Positions 8,668 through 19,200 of a stretch of 64,000 nucleotides of DNA are shown here, in pieces; the first letter of the stretch is position 1, and the number at the start of each line of letters is the position of its first letter. Source of the stretch: an uncultured Desulfovibrio sp. (GTDB lineage Bacteria > Desulfobacterota > Desulfovibrionia > Desulfovibrionales > Desulfovibrionaceae); contig NZ_CALUWS010000002.1 in NCBI RefSeq assembly GCF_944324525.1, positions 87,289 to 151,288 on the forward strand. Direction: 5' to 3'. A model generated the notes under the pieces. It was not told the DNA's origin. It did not search any database and saw only the letters and a list, made by a program, of their open reading frames with translations. Made by a program: the position numbers and the translations under genes.

Positions 8668-8879
8668 CAGCTATCCGCCCTGCCGCCCGCCGGCAGCCCC
8701 TCCCCACGAGGCCGCACGCCGGAGGCATGCCCCGGAGGGCCCCGGCAGCAACTTGCCAAGCGGGATTGATGCGGATAAAAAAGAGTTTTCCGGCTTCACG
8801 TATGGTTGTCCAGGCTTCATCCGCCCGCGTGGCCCGGCAGGCCGCCGGCAACCGCATCCCCGCAAGGTAGGTACAGGTC

Positions 8880-11800
8880 ATGGCCCACAAGGGACCGCAT
8901 ATCTCCATATCGCCCGATTACGTCGTCAACCGTATTTTGCGCATCAATATCAGCGACTTTGAAGAGTGGCCGGAATCCGTGCGCCATCTGGCCATCGCCA
9001 TTGCCGAAGAGCTCTTCCTCGTGGCCTACAACCCCTTCATCGATGCCGATACGGTGCGGGCCAGCGTCCGTGAGCGCTTCGAGCGCGAGGCGCTGGCGCT
9101 GGCGCATTACTATGCCACGGCCATCAGCGAAGGCATCACCATGTTCTGGTCCGCCTACGAGGCCGAGGCGGATTTCCGGCAGCGCCTGGCGGAGACCCTG
9201 CGCGGCATGCTGCCCGCCGAATGCGTGCTGACCCAGCCGGCCGCGCTGGTGGAGACCGCCACCGACGCCACCGACCTGCGCATGGAGCTGCCCCTGCTGG
9301 TGGTGGAGCCGGACACCACCGAACAGGTGGCCGCTCTGGTCAAGCTGGCCAACGACATGAAATTCGCCCTCATCCCCCGCGGCGGCGGTTCGGGCATGAC
9401 GGGCGGGGCCGTGCCGGCCCGGCGGCGCACGGTCATCGTCAGCCTGGCCCGACTGACGCATATCGGCCCCGTGGATCTTGAAGCCATGACCGTCACCTGT
9501 CAGGCCGGGGCCAATACGCAGGCCGTCATCACGGCCATGGACGAAAAGGGCGCGCTCTTTTCGGTGGACCCGGCCTCCAAGCAGGCGTCCTCCATCGGCG
9601 GCAACATTTCGGAGAATGCCGGCGGGCCCATGGCCTTCGAATACGGCACCACCCTGGACAACCTGCTCTGGTGGCGCATGGTCACGCCCACGGGAGAGAT
9701 CATCACCGTGGAGCGGGAGAACCACCCCCGGCACAAGATCCTGCCTGAGGAGACGGCCGTCTTCGTGGTCAAGGACGTCAGCGGCGGCGTGCGCAACGTG
9801 GTGCATCTGCGCGGGGACGAGATCCGCCTGCCCGGCCTCGGGAAGGACGTGACCAACAAGGCCCTCGGCGGTCTGCCCGGCATGCAGAAGGAAGGGGTGG
9901 ACGGCATCATCACCGAGGCCTGTTTCATCCTCCATCCCAAGCCGCGCTACAAGCGCGTCATGGTGCTTGAATTCTTCGGACGTTCCATGCATCCGGCGGC
10001 CGTGGTGGTGCGCGAGCTGGTGAGCCTGCGCAACCGCATCCGCGAGGAGGGCGACTACGCCCATCTGTCCGCGCTGGAAGAGTTCAACGCCAAATACGTG
10101 CAGGCCATCGAATACAAGCGCAAGTCCCGCAAATTCAACGATCTCCCCATTTCCGTCATCATCCTCCAGGTGGACGGCGACGACCCCTACCTGCTGGACA
10201 AGTGCGTGGGCGACATCGTGTCCGTGGTGGAAGAACAGGAAAACGTGGACATCATCGTGGCGCAGGACGACAAGGAAGCCGAACGCTTCTGGGAGGACCG
10301 CCACCGCCTGTCCGCCATCGCCAAGCGCACCTCCGGCTTCAAGCTCAATGAGGACGTGGTCATCCCCATGGACCGCATCCCGGACTTCGCCCTCTTCCTG
10401 GAGCAGCTCAACCTGGAATGCACCGCGCAGGCCTATCGCTACGCGCTGCAGGAGGTGGGCCGCCTGCCCGGCTTCCCCATGGAAGAAAAGGAGTTCAACC
10501 GCGAATTCTCCTTTGCCTCCAAGGTGGCGACCGGCGACGTCAACGCCGCGGAGCTCTCGGATACCGAGCTTTGGCAGCGGGCCCAGGCCTATATGGACAG
10601 CCTGCTGGAAAAGTACCCCCACCTTGGTCGCAAGCTCAACAAGATCCGGGACTACATGGATGCCGGGCGCATCGTGGTGGCCAGCCACATGCACGCCGGG
10701 GACGGCAACTGCCACGTCAACATCCCGGTCAACTCCAATGACCCGCACATGCTGGAAGAAGCCGAAGAGACGGCCGCCCGCGTCATGGCCGAATGTCAGG
10801 AAATGGGCGGCGAGGTCTCCGGCGAACACGGCATAGGCATCACCAAGATCGCCTTTTTCGGCAAGGAGAAGATGGAGGCCCTGCGCGCCTTCAAGGAACG
10901 GGTCGATCCGCGCGACATCATGAACCCGGCCAAGCTCGTGCACCGCGAGCTGCCCGTGCGGCCCTTCACCTTCTCCTTCAACCACCTCATCCGCGACATC
11001 AACGACAGCGGCCTGCCGGACAAGGAAAAGCTGACCGACCTGCTGGCCGCCGTGCAGGTGTGCACGCGCTGCGGCAAGTGCAAGCACGTCTGCCCCATGA
11101 ACTATCCCGAACGGAGCATGCAGTACCATCCGCGCAACAAAAACATGGTGCTGGGCATGCTCATCGAGGCGGTCTACTACTCGCAGGTCAACAAGGGCAG
11201 CATCGACGACGAACTGCTGCGCTGGCTGCGGGATCTCGTGGAGCACTGCACCGCCTGCGGCCGCTGCCGCGCCAACTGCCCGGTCAAGATCCCGTCCGGG
11301 GACGTGGCCCTGTCGCTGCGGGCCCTGCTGGAGCATGAGAACGCCGGCGGCCATCCTCTCAAGAAAAAGGCGCTGGAATGGCTCGTGCAGGACGTGGAGA
11401 ACCGGGTGCCCAAGGCCGCCAAGATGGCCTCCCTGGGCCAGAAGATGCAGAACCGCCTGCTGGGCTTCGTCCCCGGCGTCTGGAAGCGGCGCATGCAGAG
11501 CCCGCTCTTTTCCGGCCGCGGGCCCAAGGTCGGCTACACCAACCTGTACGAGGCGCTGCGGCTGCACCGAGGCTCCGTCTTCTCGCCCACGGACGTGGCG
11601 CAGGGTACGCCGTGCGTCATCTACTTCCCGGGCTGCGGAGCCGGTCTCTTCTATGACCGCATCGGCCTTTCGAGCATCATGCTGCTGCTGCGGGCCGGTT
11701 TCGCCGTGGCGGTGCCGCCGCGTCACCTCTGCTGCGGCTACCCGCTGCTGGCCGCGGGCATGGACACGGCCTTCGAGGACAACCTCTCCCACAACCGTCA

Positions 11801-12461
11801 GTATCTGTCCGCCATGATCCGCAATCTGGGCAAGCAGGGCTTCGAGGTCGCCCATCTGGTCACCTCCTGCGGCACCTGTCTGGACGGTCTGGAGCGTATC
11901 GGCCTCACCGAGCAGTTCACGGGGCTGGGGCAGCGGGACGTGCTGCAGCTCGTCCTGCCCCTGCTCAAGAAAGAACAGCTGGAGCATCCCCTGCCGCCCG
12001 GCACGAGCCTCGTCTACCATGCCTCCTGCCACAGCGAATGGGCGGGCATCCCGGCCGCCAAGGGGCAGAAACAGATCGTGGCCGCCCTGTCCAACTTCTC
12101 CGGGGCCAAGGTGCTGCTCAATGGCGGCTGCTGCGGCGAATCCGGCATGGGGGCCCTGACCTCGCCGCAGATCTACAATCTGCTGCGCTCGCGCAAGCAG
12201 ATCAGCCTGCAGCGTACCTTTGACGAGATCGACAGCCCCGAAGCGCGTGCCGGCAAAAACGGCGTCCTGCCGCCCGTGCTGGTGGGTTGCCCGTCCTGCA
12301 AGATCGGCATCGGCCGCTGCCTCATCAACCTGCATGACAAGCGCCCCGTGCTGCATGTGGCCGAATGGGTGGCCGGCATGATCGACGGCGAGGACAGGCG
12401 GCAGAGCTTCCGGCGTCGCGTCAACGAGACCCGGGGCGATGTGCGCGTCGTGAAAGGTTAG
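8880..12461 (+). CDS. Giant FAD/Fe-S oxidoreductase, D-lactate dehydrogenase type
   Basis: A 1193-residue fusion that packs a complete 2-hydroxyacid dehydrogenase into one chain. In order: an N-terminal extension of about 120 residues; a PCMH-type FAD-binding domain (LVVEPDTTEQVAALV, PRGGGSGMTGGAVPA, SSIGGNISENAGG); a GlcD/Dld-type C-terminal FAD-oxidase domain ending at about residue 690 with HMHAGDGNCHVNIP and GEVSGEHGIG; two 4Fe-4S motifs (CTRCGKCKHVCP near residue 727 and CTACGRCRANCP near 790); and two cysteine-rich CCG domains (CCGYPL near 951, CCGESG near 1084). Similar very long enzymes occur in Desulfovibrio and are thought to oxidise D-lactate. There is no signal peptide, so it is cytoplasmic or peripheral. 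Substrate is inference. Confidence 0.85.
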   Translation: MAHKGPHISISPDYVVNRILRINISDFEEWPESVRHLAIAIAEELFLVAYNPFIDADTVRASVRERFEREALALAHYYATAISEGITMFWSAYEAEADFRQRLAETLRGMLPAECVLTQPAALVETATDATDLRMELPLLVVEPDTTEQVAALVKLANDMKFALIPRGGGSGMTGGAVPARRRTVIVSLARLTHIGPVDLEAMTVTCQAGANTQAVITAMDEKGALFSVDPASKQASSIGGNISENAGGPMAFEYGTTLDNLLWWRMVTPTGEIITVERENHPRHKILPEETAVFVVKDVSGGVRNVVHLRGDEIRLPGLGKDVTNKALGGLPGMQKEGVDGIITEACFILHPKPRYKRVMVLEFFGRSMHPAAVVVRELVSLRNRIREEGDYAHLSALEEFNAKYVQAIEYKRKSRKFNDLPISVIILQVDGDDPYLLDKCVGDIVSVVEEQENVDIIVAQDDKEAERFWEDRHRLSAIAKRTSGFKLNEDVVIPMDRIPDFALFLEQLNLECTAQAYRYALQEVGRLPGFPMEEKEFNREFSFASKVATGDVNAAELSDTELWQRAQAYMDSLLEKYPHLGRKLNKIRDYMDAGRIVVASHMHAGDGNCHVNIPVNSNDPHMLEEAEETAARVMAECQEMGGEVSGEHGIGITKIAFFGKEKMEALRAFKERVDPRDIMNPAKLVHRELPVRPFTFSFNHLIRDINDSGLPDKEKLTDLLAAVQVCTRCGKCKHVCPMNYPERSMQYHPRNKNMVLGMLIEAVYYSQVNKGSIDDELLRWLRDLVEHCTACGRCRANCPVKIPSGDVALSLRALLEHENAGGHPLKKKALEWLVQDVENRVPKAAKMASLGQKMQNRLLGFVPGVWKRRMQSPLFSGRGPKVGYTNLYEALRLHRGSVFSPTDVAQGTPCVIYFPGCGAGLFYDRIGLSSIMLLLRAGFAVAVPPRHLCCGYPLLAAGMDTAFEDNLSHNRQYLSAMIRNLGKQGFEVAHLVTSCGTCLDGLERIGLTEQFTGLGQRDVLQLVLPLLKKEQLEHPLPPGTSLVYHASCHSEWAGIPAAKGQKQIVAALSNFSGAKVLLNGGCCGESGMGALTSPQIYNLLRSRKQISLQRTFDEIDSPEARAGKNGVLPPVLVGCPSCKIGIGRCLINLHDKRPVLHVAEWVAGMIDGEDRRQSFRRRVNETRGDVRVVKG

Positions 12462-12470
12462 GCAGCGTCC

Positions 12471-14534
12471 ATGCGAGGCCCGGCGGTGCTCTTGCGCCCG
12501 GAGGAACTGTACAGGCCCTCGCGCCTGTGCTGCCTCCTGGCGCTGGTGGTCATGCTGCCCTTTTTCTGGGGCTTTGCCTTCGTCTTCCCGCAGGGAGAGG
12601 ACTTCGAGCACATGAGCCGCGCCATGTGCTTCCTGGACCTGCCCGGCGGGCTCTACGAGATGGGCAGGCAGTGGCTGTACGCCGGCGGGCGCTACGGGCT
12701 GCACTTCCTGCAGACCTTTCTGGGACGGGCCCCGGAGTCCCTGCTGCTCAACGGGGCCATCTGTCTGCTCTCGCTGGGCAGCTACGGGCTGGCCGTCTAC
12801 GGACTGGCCCGGCTGGCCGCGCCGGCCATCCCGCACAGGCTGGGGTTGTTCTGCGGCCTGCTGGCCATGCTGGGATTGTGCGCCTGCCACCCGCAGGCGC
12901 ATCAGTTCTTCAGCCTGACCCAGAACCTTTCCCTTGTCCTGCCGGGCGGTCTCTGGCTCTGCTTCCTGCTGACCATCTGCCGCCTCTGGCTGGCGGACGC
13001 CTTCGCACGCAAGCGGCGCTGCCGGCAGGCCATGCTGCTGGCCGCGCTCACCGTCGGCCTCGGGGAGATGTCCGCGCATGCGGTCCTCGCCCTGTCGCTG
13101 GGGGCCTGGCTGCTGGCCGCGCTGCACCGCCATCCCGTACGGCGTGAGCTGGGCCGCGTGCTGCTGGCCGCGCTGGCGTGCACCATCATCGTTTTCGCCT
13201 CTCCAGGCCGCTGGGCCACGCAGGCCGCCCATCCCCTGCCGGAAGTCTGGCCGGACTTCCAGCGGGACTGGTGGCGCAGCCTTGCGGGCCTTCGCTTCCC
13301 CTTCTGGGCCGTGCCGGTGTTGACGCTGGCGCTGCTCCTGCCCCACGCGCAGGGCGAGGGCCGCATCGGCGGGCAGCCGCTGCCGCCGGACATCCCGCCC
13401 CTGCGGCCCGGCTGGCTGACCGTCCTTTCCCTGACGGGCTTTCTGCTCGTCTCCCTGAGCATGACGGCCCTGCACGCGGCGGGCGACGCCTTCAGTCTGA
13501 CGAATGAAAGCCTGTCCGCCGTCCTGGCCATCTACGGGGCCGCCACCCTGACGCTTGCCCTCTATCCGTGGCTGGGACGCTGGAATGTGCGCCTGCTGCA
13601 GCACGGCGGCCGTCTGGGCCTGCTGCTGACGGCCGTGCTCCTTTCCCTGTGTCTGACCCCCAACTGGCGCGCCGCCGCCGAACACGCCGCCGCCGGGGAC
13701 TGGGTCATCAGCGGCGACAATATCCAGGATCGCTATAACTGGCTCTGGGATCTGGGGAGGGCGTATACGCCGCTGGACGCGCCCATGCGTCTGGGCCTCG
13801 CCGGACTGTACAACTATCCCGGCAGCCCGCGCCTGACGACGGATCCCCATCTGCCGCAGGTCGCCGTGCGCGCCCTGTCGGAAACGGCCGCGCCCGTCCT
13901 GGCCGGCGAAAGCCTGCGCCATTCCCCGCAGCACTGGCCCAACCCCTGGGTGGCCTGGTTCTTTGGTCTGGGCAGCGTCCGCATGGCCTATGCGCACTGG
14001 CAGGAGGAATGGACGGAACCGCTGCGGCGCTTCTCCCGCGGGGAGATCGCGGCGGTGCGGGCGGGGTCGCCGCTCGTCCTGCGCGTGCCCGACGCCCTGC
14101 GCCGCAGGGGGCTGGACAACGCCTGGCTGGCCGCCAGTCCGGCGGATCCCAATGCCACCTTCTCGCAGGTCTGGCTGGTGCTGGACAGCGCCACCCCCCT
14201 GCCGTCGGAAGTCGCCTTCTCGCTGGAGATCTGGCGACTCAACCCGGTGGACGCCCGGCGCATGCTGCCCATTCCGACACAGATCGTACTGGCGCGGGAA
14301 CTGCTCGCACAAGAGCCGCAACAACGCACGAAACAAGGGCTATGGCTGCGCCTGGCCGCCAGCCGCATGCCGCTGGTGCGCGCCCTGCTGGACGGGGATA
14401 CAGGCCGCGTCGTCTATGCGGTCCCCCTCGGTATGGCCCCACAGCACATGGACAGACTGCCGGGCGTCATCATCTCGCTTGACGGACAGACGTATGCCCT
14501 GCCCGGCGATCCGGCGGCCCTGATCTATCCCTGA
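12471..14534 (+). CDS. Large multi-pass membrane protein, possibly GT-C-like
   Basis: Family not securely recognised. The 687-residue protein has about 10 hydrophobic segments in its first 400 residues and a long soluble C-terminal part. An acidic motif in the first periplasmic loop (FVFPQGEDFEHMSRA) follows membrane segment 1, as in GT-C glycosyltransferases and in DUF6056-type proteins, but no diagnostic motif is clear. It starts nine bases after the dehydrogenase stop and is probably co-transcribed, although a functional link is not obvious. Its TGA stop (12-residue tail ALPGDPAALIYP) overlaps the first bases of a family A palindrome. Confidence 0.7.
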   Translation: MRGPAVLLRPEELYRPSRLCCLLALVVMLPFFWGFAFVFPQGEDFEHMSRAMCFLDLPGGLYEMGRQWLYAGGRYGLHFLQTFLGRAPESLLLNGAICLLSLGSYGLAVYGLARLAAPAIPHRLGLFCGLLAMLGLCACHPQAHQFFSLTQNLSLVLPGGLWLCFLLTICRLWLADAFARKRRCRQAMLLAALTVGLGEMSAHAVLALSLGAWLLAALHRHPVRRELGRVLLAALACTIIVFASPGRWATQAAHPLPEVWPDFQRDWWRSLAGLRFPFWAVPVLTLALLLPHAQGEGRIGGQPLPPDIPPLRPGWLTVLSLTGFLLVSLSMTALHAAGDAFSLTNESLSAVLAIYGAATLTLALYPWLGRWNVRLLQHGGRLGLLLTAVLLSLCLTPNWRAAAEHAAAGDWVISGDNIQDRYNWLWDLGRAYTPLDAPMRLGLAGLYNYPGSPRLTTDPHLPQVAVRALSETAAPVLAGESLRHSPQHWPNPWVAWFFGLGSVRMAYAHWQEEWTEPLRRFSRGEIAAVRAGSPLVLRVPDALRRRGLDNAWLAASPADPNATFSQVWLVLDSATPLPSEVAFSLEIWRLNPVDARRMLPIPTQIVLARELLAQEPQQRTKQGLWLRLAASRMPLVRALLDGDTGRVVYAVPLGMAPQHMDRLPGVIISLDGQTYALPGDPAALIYP

Positions 14535-14580
14535 GCATTTTCCATGTGAAACGCGAAGCGTTTCAAACTGGAAATGCTCT
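14533..14580. repeat. Family A repeat, short form (palindrome)
   Basis: A 48-bp near-perfect palindrome: GAGCATTTTCCATGTGAAAC and its partner GTTTCAAACTGGAAATGCTC, around a GCGAAGC loop. It corresponds to the two outermost arms of the longer family A copies without the middle hairpins. It begins inside the TGA stop (14532-14534) of the membrane-protein gene. No T-run follows on either strand. Confidence 0.8.
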
Positions 14581-14616
14581 AAAAAGACATATCCGTCTCC
14601 CGCCTGCACAGATACG

Positions 14617-14650
14617 AAAAAAGCGGGCCCTGCCAGAGCAGGACCCGCTT
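14617..14650 (-). terminator. Rho-independent terminator of the efflux operon
   Basis: Read on the minus strand, a 13-bp stem (arms at 14638-14650 and 14621-14633, one G-T pair, loop of four) runs into a tract of six T residues (complement of 14617-14622). It lies 26 bases past the stop of the outer membrane factor gene. Confidence 0.9.
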
Positions 14651-14675
14651 CCAAGGTGCATTTTTCTGTCAGCGC

Positions 14676-16208
14676 CTAAGAAGCCGGACGCGCCGCCGCA
14701 GGCACGGCTTCCGGCGTCTTCTGCCCGGCGGTACGCTGGGCTTCCACCAACTTGTCGCTGTCCACCAGCACGGGCCCGGGCGTCACGCCGGGGTCCTGCC
14801 AGCCGCCGCCCAGGGCCATGCACATGCTCACCACCGCATAGAGGCGGTCACGCAGGGCATTGGCCAGCGAAAGTTCGGCATTGAACAGCTGACGCTCGGC
14901 ATCCAGCACGGTCAGATAGTCGGAATAGCCGTTGTCGTACTGCAGGCGGGCGATGTCCACCGCGCGGCGCAAGCTCTTCACCTGCGTCTGATAGCTCTCC
15001 ACGATGGCGTTGGCCTCACGCTGGGCCACATAGGCGGAGCGAATGTCGGAGAAGGCCTCGCCCACCGTCTTGCGGTAGGTCGCGATGGCCGCCTTCTTCT
15101 GGGCCTCGGCATCCTTGAGGTTATACCAGTTCGCCCCGAAGTCCAGCAACGGCACGCTGGCCGTGGCCCCGTAATTCCAGGTGCCTGCGGGGTTGGTGAA
15201 CAGGTGGCCGAAGGAGGCGCTCAACGTGCCGAGAGCGCCGGTGATGGAGATGGACGGGAAGAACTGGGCACGCGCCACGCCGATATTGGCGTTATAGGCC
15301 ATGACCAGGAACTCTGCGGCCCGTACGTCGGGACGCCGCATGAGCAGCTCGGAAGGCAGCCCCTCGGGCAGCACCGGCGGCGAGGGCATATGCTCGATGG
15401 TACGGCCGCGCTGGATGCTGCCGTCCATGATCTCGCGGGGGGAGCGGCCCAGCAGCACGGCAAGACTGGCTTCCGCCGAGTCCACGGCCACCATGGCGCT
15501 GTGCAGCTGCGAGCGGGCCGTTTCCACTTCCGCCCGGGCACGCTGCCAGTCCAGTTCGGTGATGTCGCCCTGCTGGTAACGGCTCGTGTAGATGCCGAAG
15601 GATTCCTCGCGGCTCTTGAGCGTACGGTTGGCCGTAGCCAGCTGCATGTCCAGCGCCAGCAGCGCAAAGTAGCTCTGGGCCGTCTGTCCGGCGATGGACA
15701 GACGCAGGGCCTCGTGGCTGAGCAAGGTATTCATGAGCACGTCCGTCAGCATGGTGCGCTGATTGCGGTACTTCCCCCAGAAATCCAGCTCCCAGGCGGC
15801 GCTGAGCGAACCCTGATAGGTGGTGTAGGACCGGTCGGCCAGTTTGCTGTAGTTGGGGCTGCGCTCGGAGTTGCTCTGCGCGCCCGCGCCGGCATCGCCC
15901 GTCACCAGCGGGAAGAGGGCGGAAGTCGCCACCCCGGCCTGCGCCGCGGCGGACTCGATGCGCGCCATGCCCTCGGCCAGGTCAAGGTTGTTCTTCAGGG
16001 CTTCTTCCACCAGAGCCGTCAGCACCGGATCGTTGAAACGCTTCCACCAGTCCGTGTACAGCGGCTGGGTCGTCAGATTCACCTTGCGCCACTGGCTCGG
16101 CATGTCGAAGGTCTCACGCTCGTATTTGGGGGCCAGCGAGCAGCCCCCCAGCACGAGCAGCGCCGCCAGGCAGGCGGTCAGCGCCCGAAGACGGGGAAAC
16201 ACGGTCAT
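14676..16208 (-). CDS. Outer membrane efflux lipoprotein (NodT/OprM family)
   Basis: The 510-residue outer membrane channel of a tripartite drug efflux pump. It has a lipoprotein signal peptide ending in the lipobox LGGC (about residue 22), followed by LAPKYE, typical for NodT-type factors. Two OEP repeats are visible, with GLPSELLMRRPDVRAAEFLV in the middle and long helical Ala/Gln-rich stretches, and ARLQYDNGYSDYLTVLDAER near the end. Its ATG overlaps the RND gene stop by four bases, so the two are translationally coupled. The C-terminal 40 residues are a low-complexity tail. The exact substrate range is unknown. Confidence 0.93.
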   Translation of the reverse strand: MTVFPRLRALTACLAALLVLGGCSLAPKYERETFDMPSQWRKVNLTTQPLYTDWWKRFNDPVLTALVEEALKNNLDLAEGMARIESAAAQAGVATSALFPLVTGDAGAGAQSNSERSPNYSKLADRSYTTYQGSLSAAWELDFWGKYRNQRTMLTDVLMNTLLSHEALRLSIAGQTAQSYFALLALDMQLATANRTLKSREESFGIYTSRYQQGDITELDWQRARAEVETARSQLHSAMVAVDSAEASLAVLLGRSPREIMDGSIQRGRTIEHMPSPPVLPEGLPSELLMRRPDVRAAEFLVMAYNANIGVARAQFFPSISITGALGTLSASFGHLFTNPAGTWNYGATASVPLLDFGANWYNLKDAEAQKKAAIATYRKTVGEAFSDIRSAYVAQREANAIVESYQTQVKSLRRAVDIARLQYDNGYSDYLTVLDAERQLFNAELSLANALRDRLYAVVSMCMALGGGWQDPGVTPGPVLVDSDKLVEAQRTAGQKTPEAVPAAARPAS

Positions 16209-19200
16209 ATGTCGTCCTCCTCGAAGCGTCCCTTCCCTTCATTGGGGTCGCGCTTGCCCTGCAGGCGCAGGGAAACGGACATGATGAACCGGAAGAAGAA
16301 CGGAATAAACAGGGTGGCAAGGCAGGTGGCCGCCAGCATGCCGCCCACCACGGCGGTGCCGATGGCATGACGGCTGTTGGCGCCCGCGCCGGAACTGATG
16401 GCCAGCGGCACGCAGCCAAGGATGAAGGCCAGCGAGGTCATGACGATGGGGCGGAAGCGCAGACGGGCGGCGTGCATGGCCGCAACGTCCAGACTGCGCC
16501 CGTCGCGCCAGGCCTCGACGGCGAATTCCACGATGAGGATGGCGTTCTTGGCCGCCAGACCCACAAGGGTGACCAGCGCCACCTGGAAGTACACGTCATT
16601 GGACAGATCGCGCAGCCAGGTCGCCACCAGCGCGCCGAACACGCCGAAGGGAACGGCGGTGAGCACGGCCAGCGGCAGCGACCAGCTTTCGTACTGGGCG
16701 GCAAGGATCAGGAAGACCATGACCAGCGCCAGCACGAAGATGATGGTGGTGTCCGCGCTGGCCAGCATTTCCTGCAGGGCGGAACCCACCCAGCCCAGGG
16801 CGTAGTTGCTGTCCAGCACTTCGGCCGCCACCTGATCCATGGCCGCCAGGGCCTGACCGGAGGAATAGCCCGGGGCGGGATCCCCCATGAGGTGGGCCGC
16901 CGGGAACACGTTGTAACGCTCCATGGTCTGGGGCGCGGTACGACGTTCCAATGTCATGACGGCCGAGAGCGGCACCATCTCGCCCTTGCTCGTCCGCACG
17001 AAGACGTCATGCAGGGATTCGGGCAAGAGGCGGTAATCGGCCTCGGCCTGCATGCGCACCTGGAAGGTACGGCCGAGGTAGTTGAAGTCGTTGATGTACA
17101 TGGCGCCGAAGGAGGCGTTCATGGCCGTGAAGACATCGCTGATGCTGATGCCCATGTCCTTGCAGCGGTCGCGATCCAGATTGGCGTAGAGCTGCGGCGC
17201 GCCGGTGGAGAAGAGGCTGCGCAGCGAACCGATGGCCGGATAGCGGCGGTTGCCGTTCTCGTCCGTGGCCATGGCCGCGGTGACGAACTTGTTGGCCATG
17301 GCTTCCAGATCCTGGCTCGTGCCGTCGCCGCGCATCTGGATATAGCATTCAAAACCGCCCGTAGTGGACATGCCGCTGATGGGCGGCGGCGTGAAGCCGA
17401 TGGTCACGGCCTCGGGCTGCATCATGGTCACGGCCATGACGCTGGCGCTGATGGCCTCGGCGCTGCTTTCCGGCGTCTGGCGCTGGCTCCAGGGTTTGAG
17501 CGTGGCAAAGAACGTGCCGTAGTTGCTCTTGGGGGACATGGAGGTGATGTCCAGGCCGTTGATGGACATGACGGTCTCCACCGCCGGATTCTTGAGCAGA
17601 TTGTCGGCAATGAGGCGCGTCACATCCGACGTACGCGACTGCACCGCGCCGTCGTCGAGGATGGCCATGCCGAGGATGTAGCCCTGGTCCTCATTGGGCA
17701 CGAGGCCGCCCGGCACGACCTTGAACAACCAGACCGTGGCCGCGATCATGATCGCAAAGAGCACGAAGGCCCGCAGCGTGGAATCCTTGATGAAGCGCAC
17801 GATGCGTACATACTTGTGCGTGGTCTTGGTGAACAGATAGTTGAAGACCACAAAGGGCTTGGCGGGCTGATGGTCATGGGCATGAGGCTTGAGCAGCAGC
17901 GAGCAGAGCGCCGGGGTCAGCGTCAGCGCCACGATGCCGGAGAGCACCACGGACACCGAGATGGTGATGGCGAACTGCTTGTACATCTGACCGGCCAGAC
18001 CGCCCATGAAGGACACGGGGATGAACACCGCGCAGAGCACCAGCACGATGGCGATGACCGGGGCCGTCACTTCGCTCATGGCCTTGGCCGTGGCTTCCTT
18101 GGGCGGCAGATGTTCCGTGGACATGATGCGTTCCACGTTTTCCAGCACGACGATGGCGTCGTCCACCACGATACCGATGGCCAGCACCATGCCGAACAGA
18201 GTCAGGGTGTTGATGGTGTAGCCCAGGGCGTACATGCCCGCAAAGGTACCGATGATGGAGACCGGCACGGCGATGCAGGGGATGAGCGTCGCCCGCCAGC
18301 TCTGGAGGAAGACGAACACCACGATGAACACGAGGATCATGGCTTCCACCAGAGTATGGATGACCTCATTGATGGATTCCATCACGAAGTCGTTATTGTC
18401 CACGATGACCTTGTACGCGATGCCGTCGGGGAAGTCCTTTTCCAGTTCCTTGAGGCGGGCCGTCACGGCGTCGCCGGTGGCGATGGCGTTGGCGCCCGGC
18501 AGTAGGTACACGCCCATGCCGCGGGCCTTCATGCCGTTCATTTCCATGCTGACGCTGTAGTCCTTGCCGCCCATCTCGATGCGGGCCACGTCCTTGAGGC
18601 GCAGCAGGGCGCTGTCCTCGCCGGTGCGGACGATGATCTCACCGAATTCTTCGGGCGAGCTGAAACGGCCCTTGGTGTCGATCTGCCAGGAAAGTTCGGC
18701 ATTCTGCGGCAGCGGCGGGTCCCCGAGACGACCGGGGGAGAACTGCGAGTTCTGCTCCTGGATGGCGGCGGCCACGTCGCTGACGGTAAGCTTGTACTTG
18801 GCCAGCTTGTCCGGCTGGATCCAGATGCGCATGGAATAGTCCATCTGGCCGAACACGGACACGTCGCCCACGCCGGGCACGCGCTTGAGTTCGTCAGCCA
18901 CGTTCACCTGCATATAGTTATGCAGGTAGACTTCGTCATAGCGTCCGTCGGGCGAATACATGGCGATGACCTGCAACATGGCCGGCGAACTCTTGGTCAC
19001 GGTCACGCCTTGCAGACGCACGCTTTCCGGAAGGGTCGTCTGGGCAAGGTTCACCTTGTTGTTGACGTTGACCAGCGCCATGTCCGAATTGGTGCCCAAC
19101 GAAAAGTAGACGTCGACCGAACCGGAGCCGGAGCCGGAAGCCGCCGTGGACGTCATGTAGAGCATGTTTTCCACGCCGTTGATGTTCACTTCCAGCGGAG

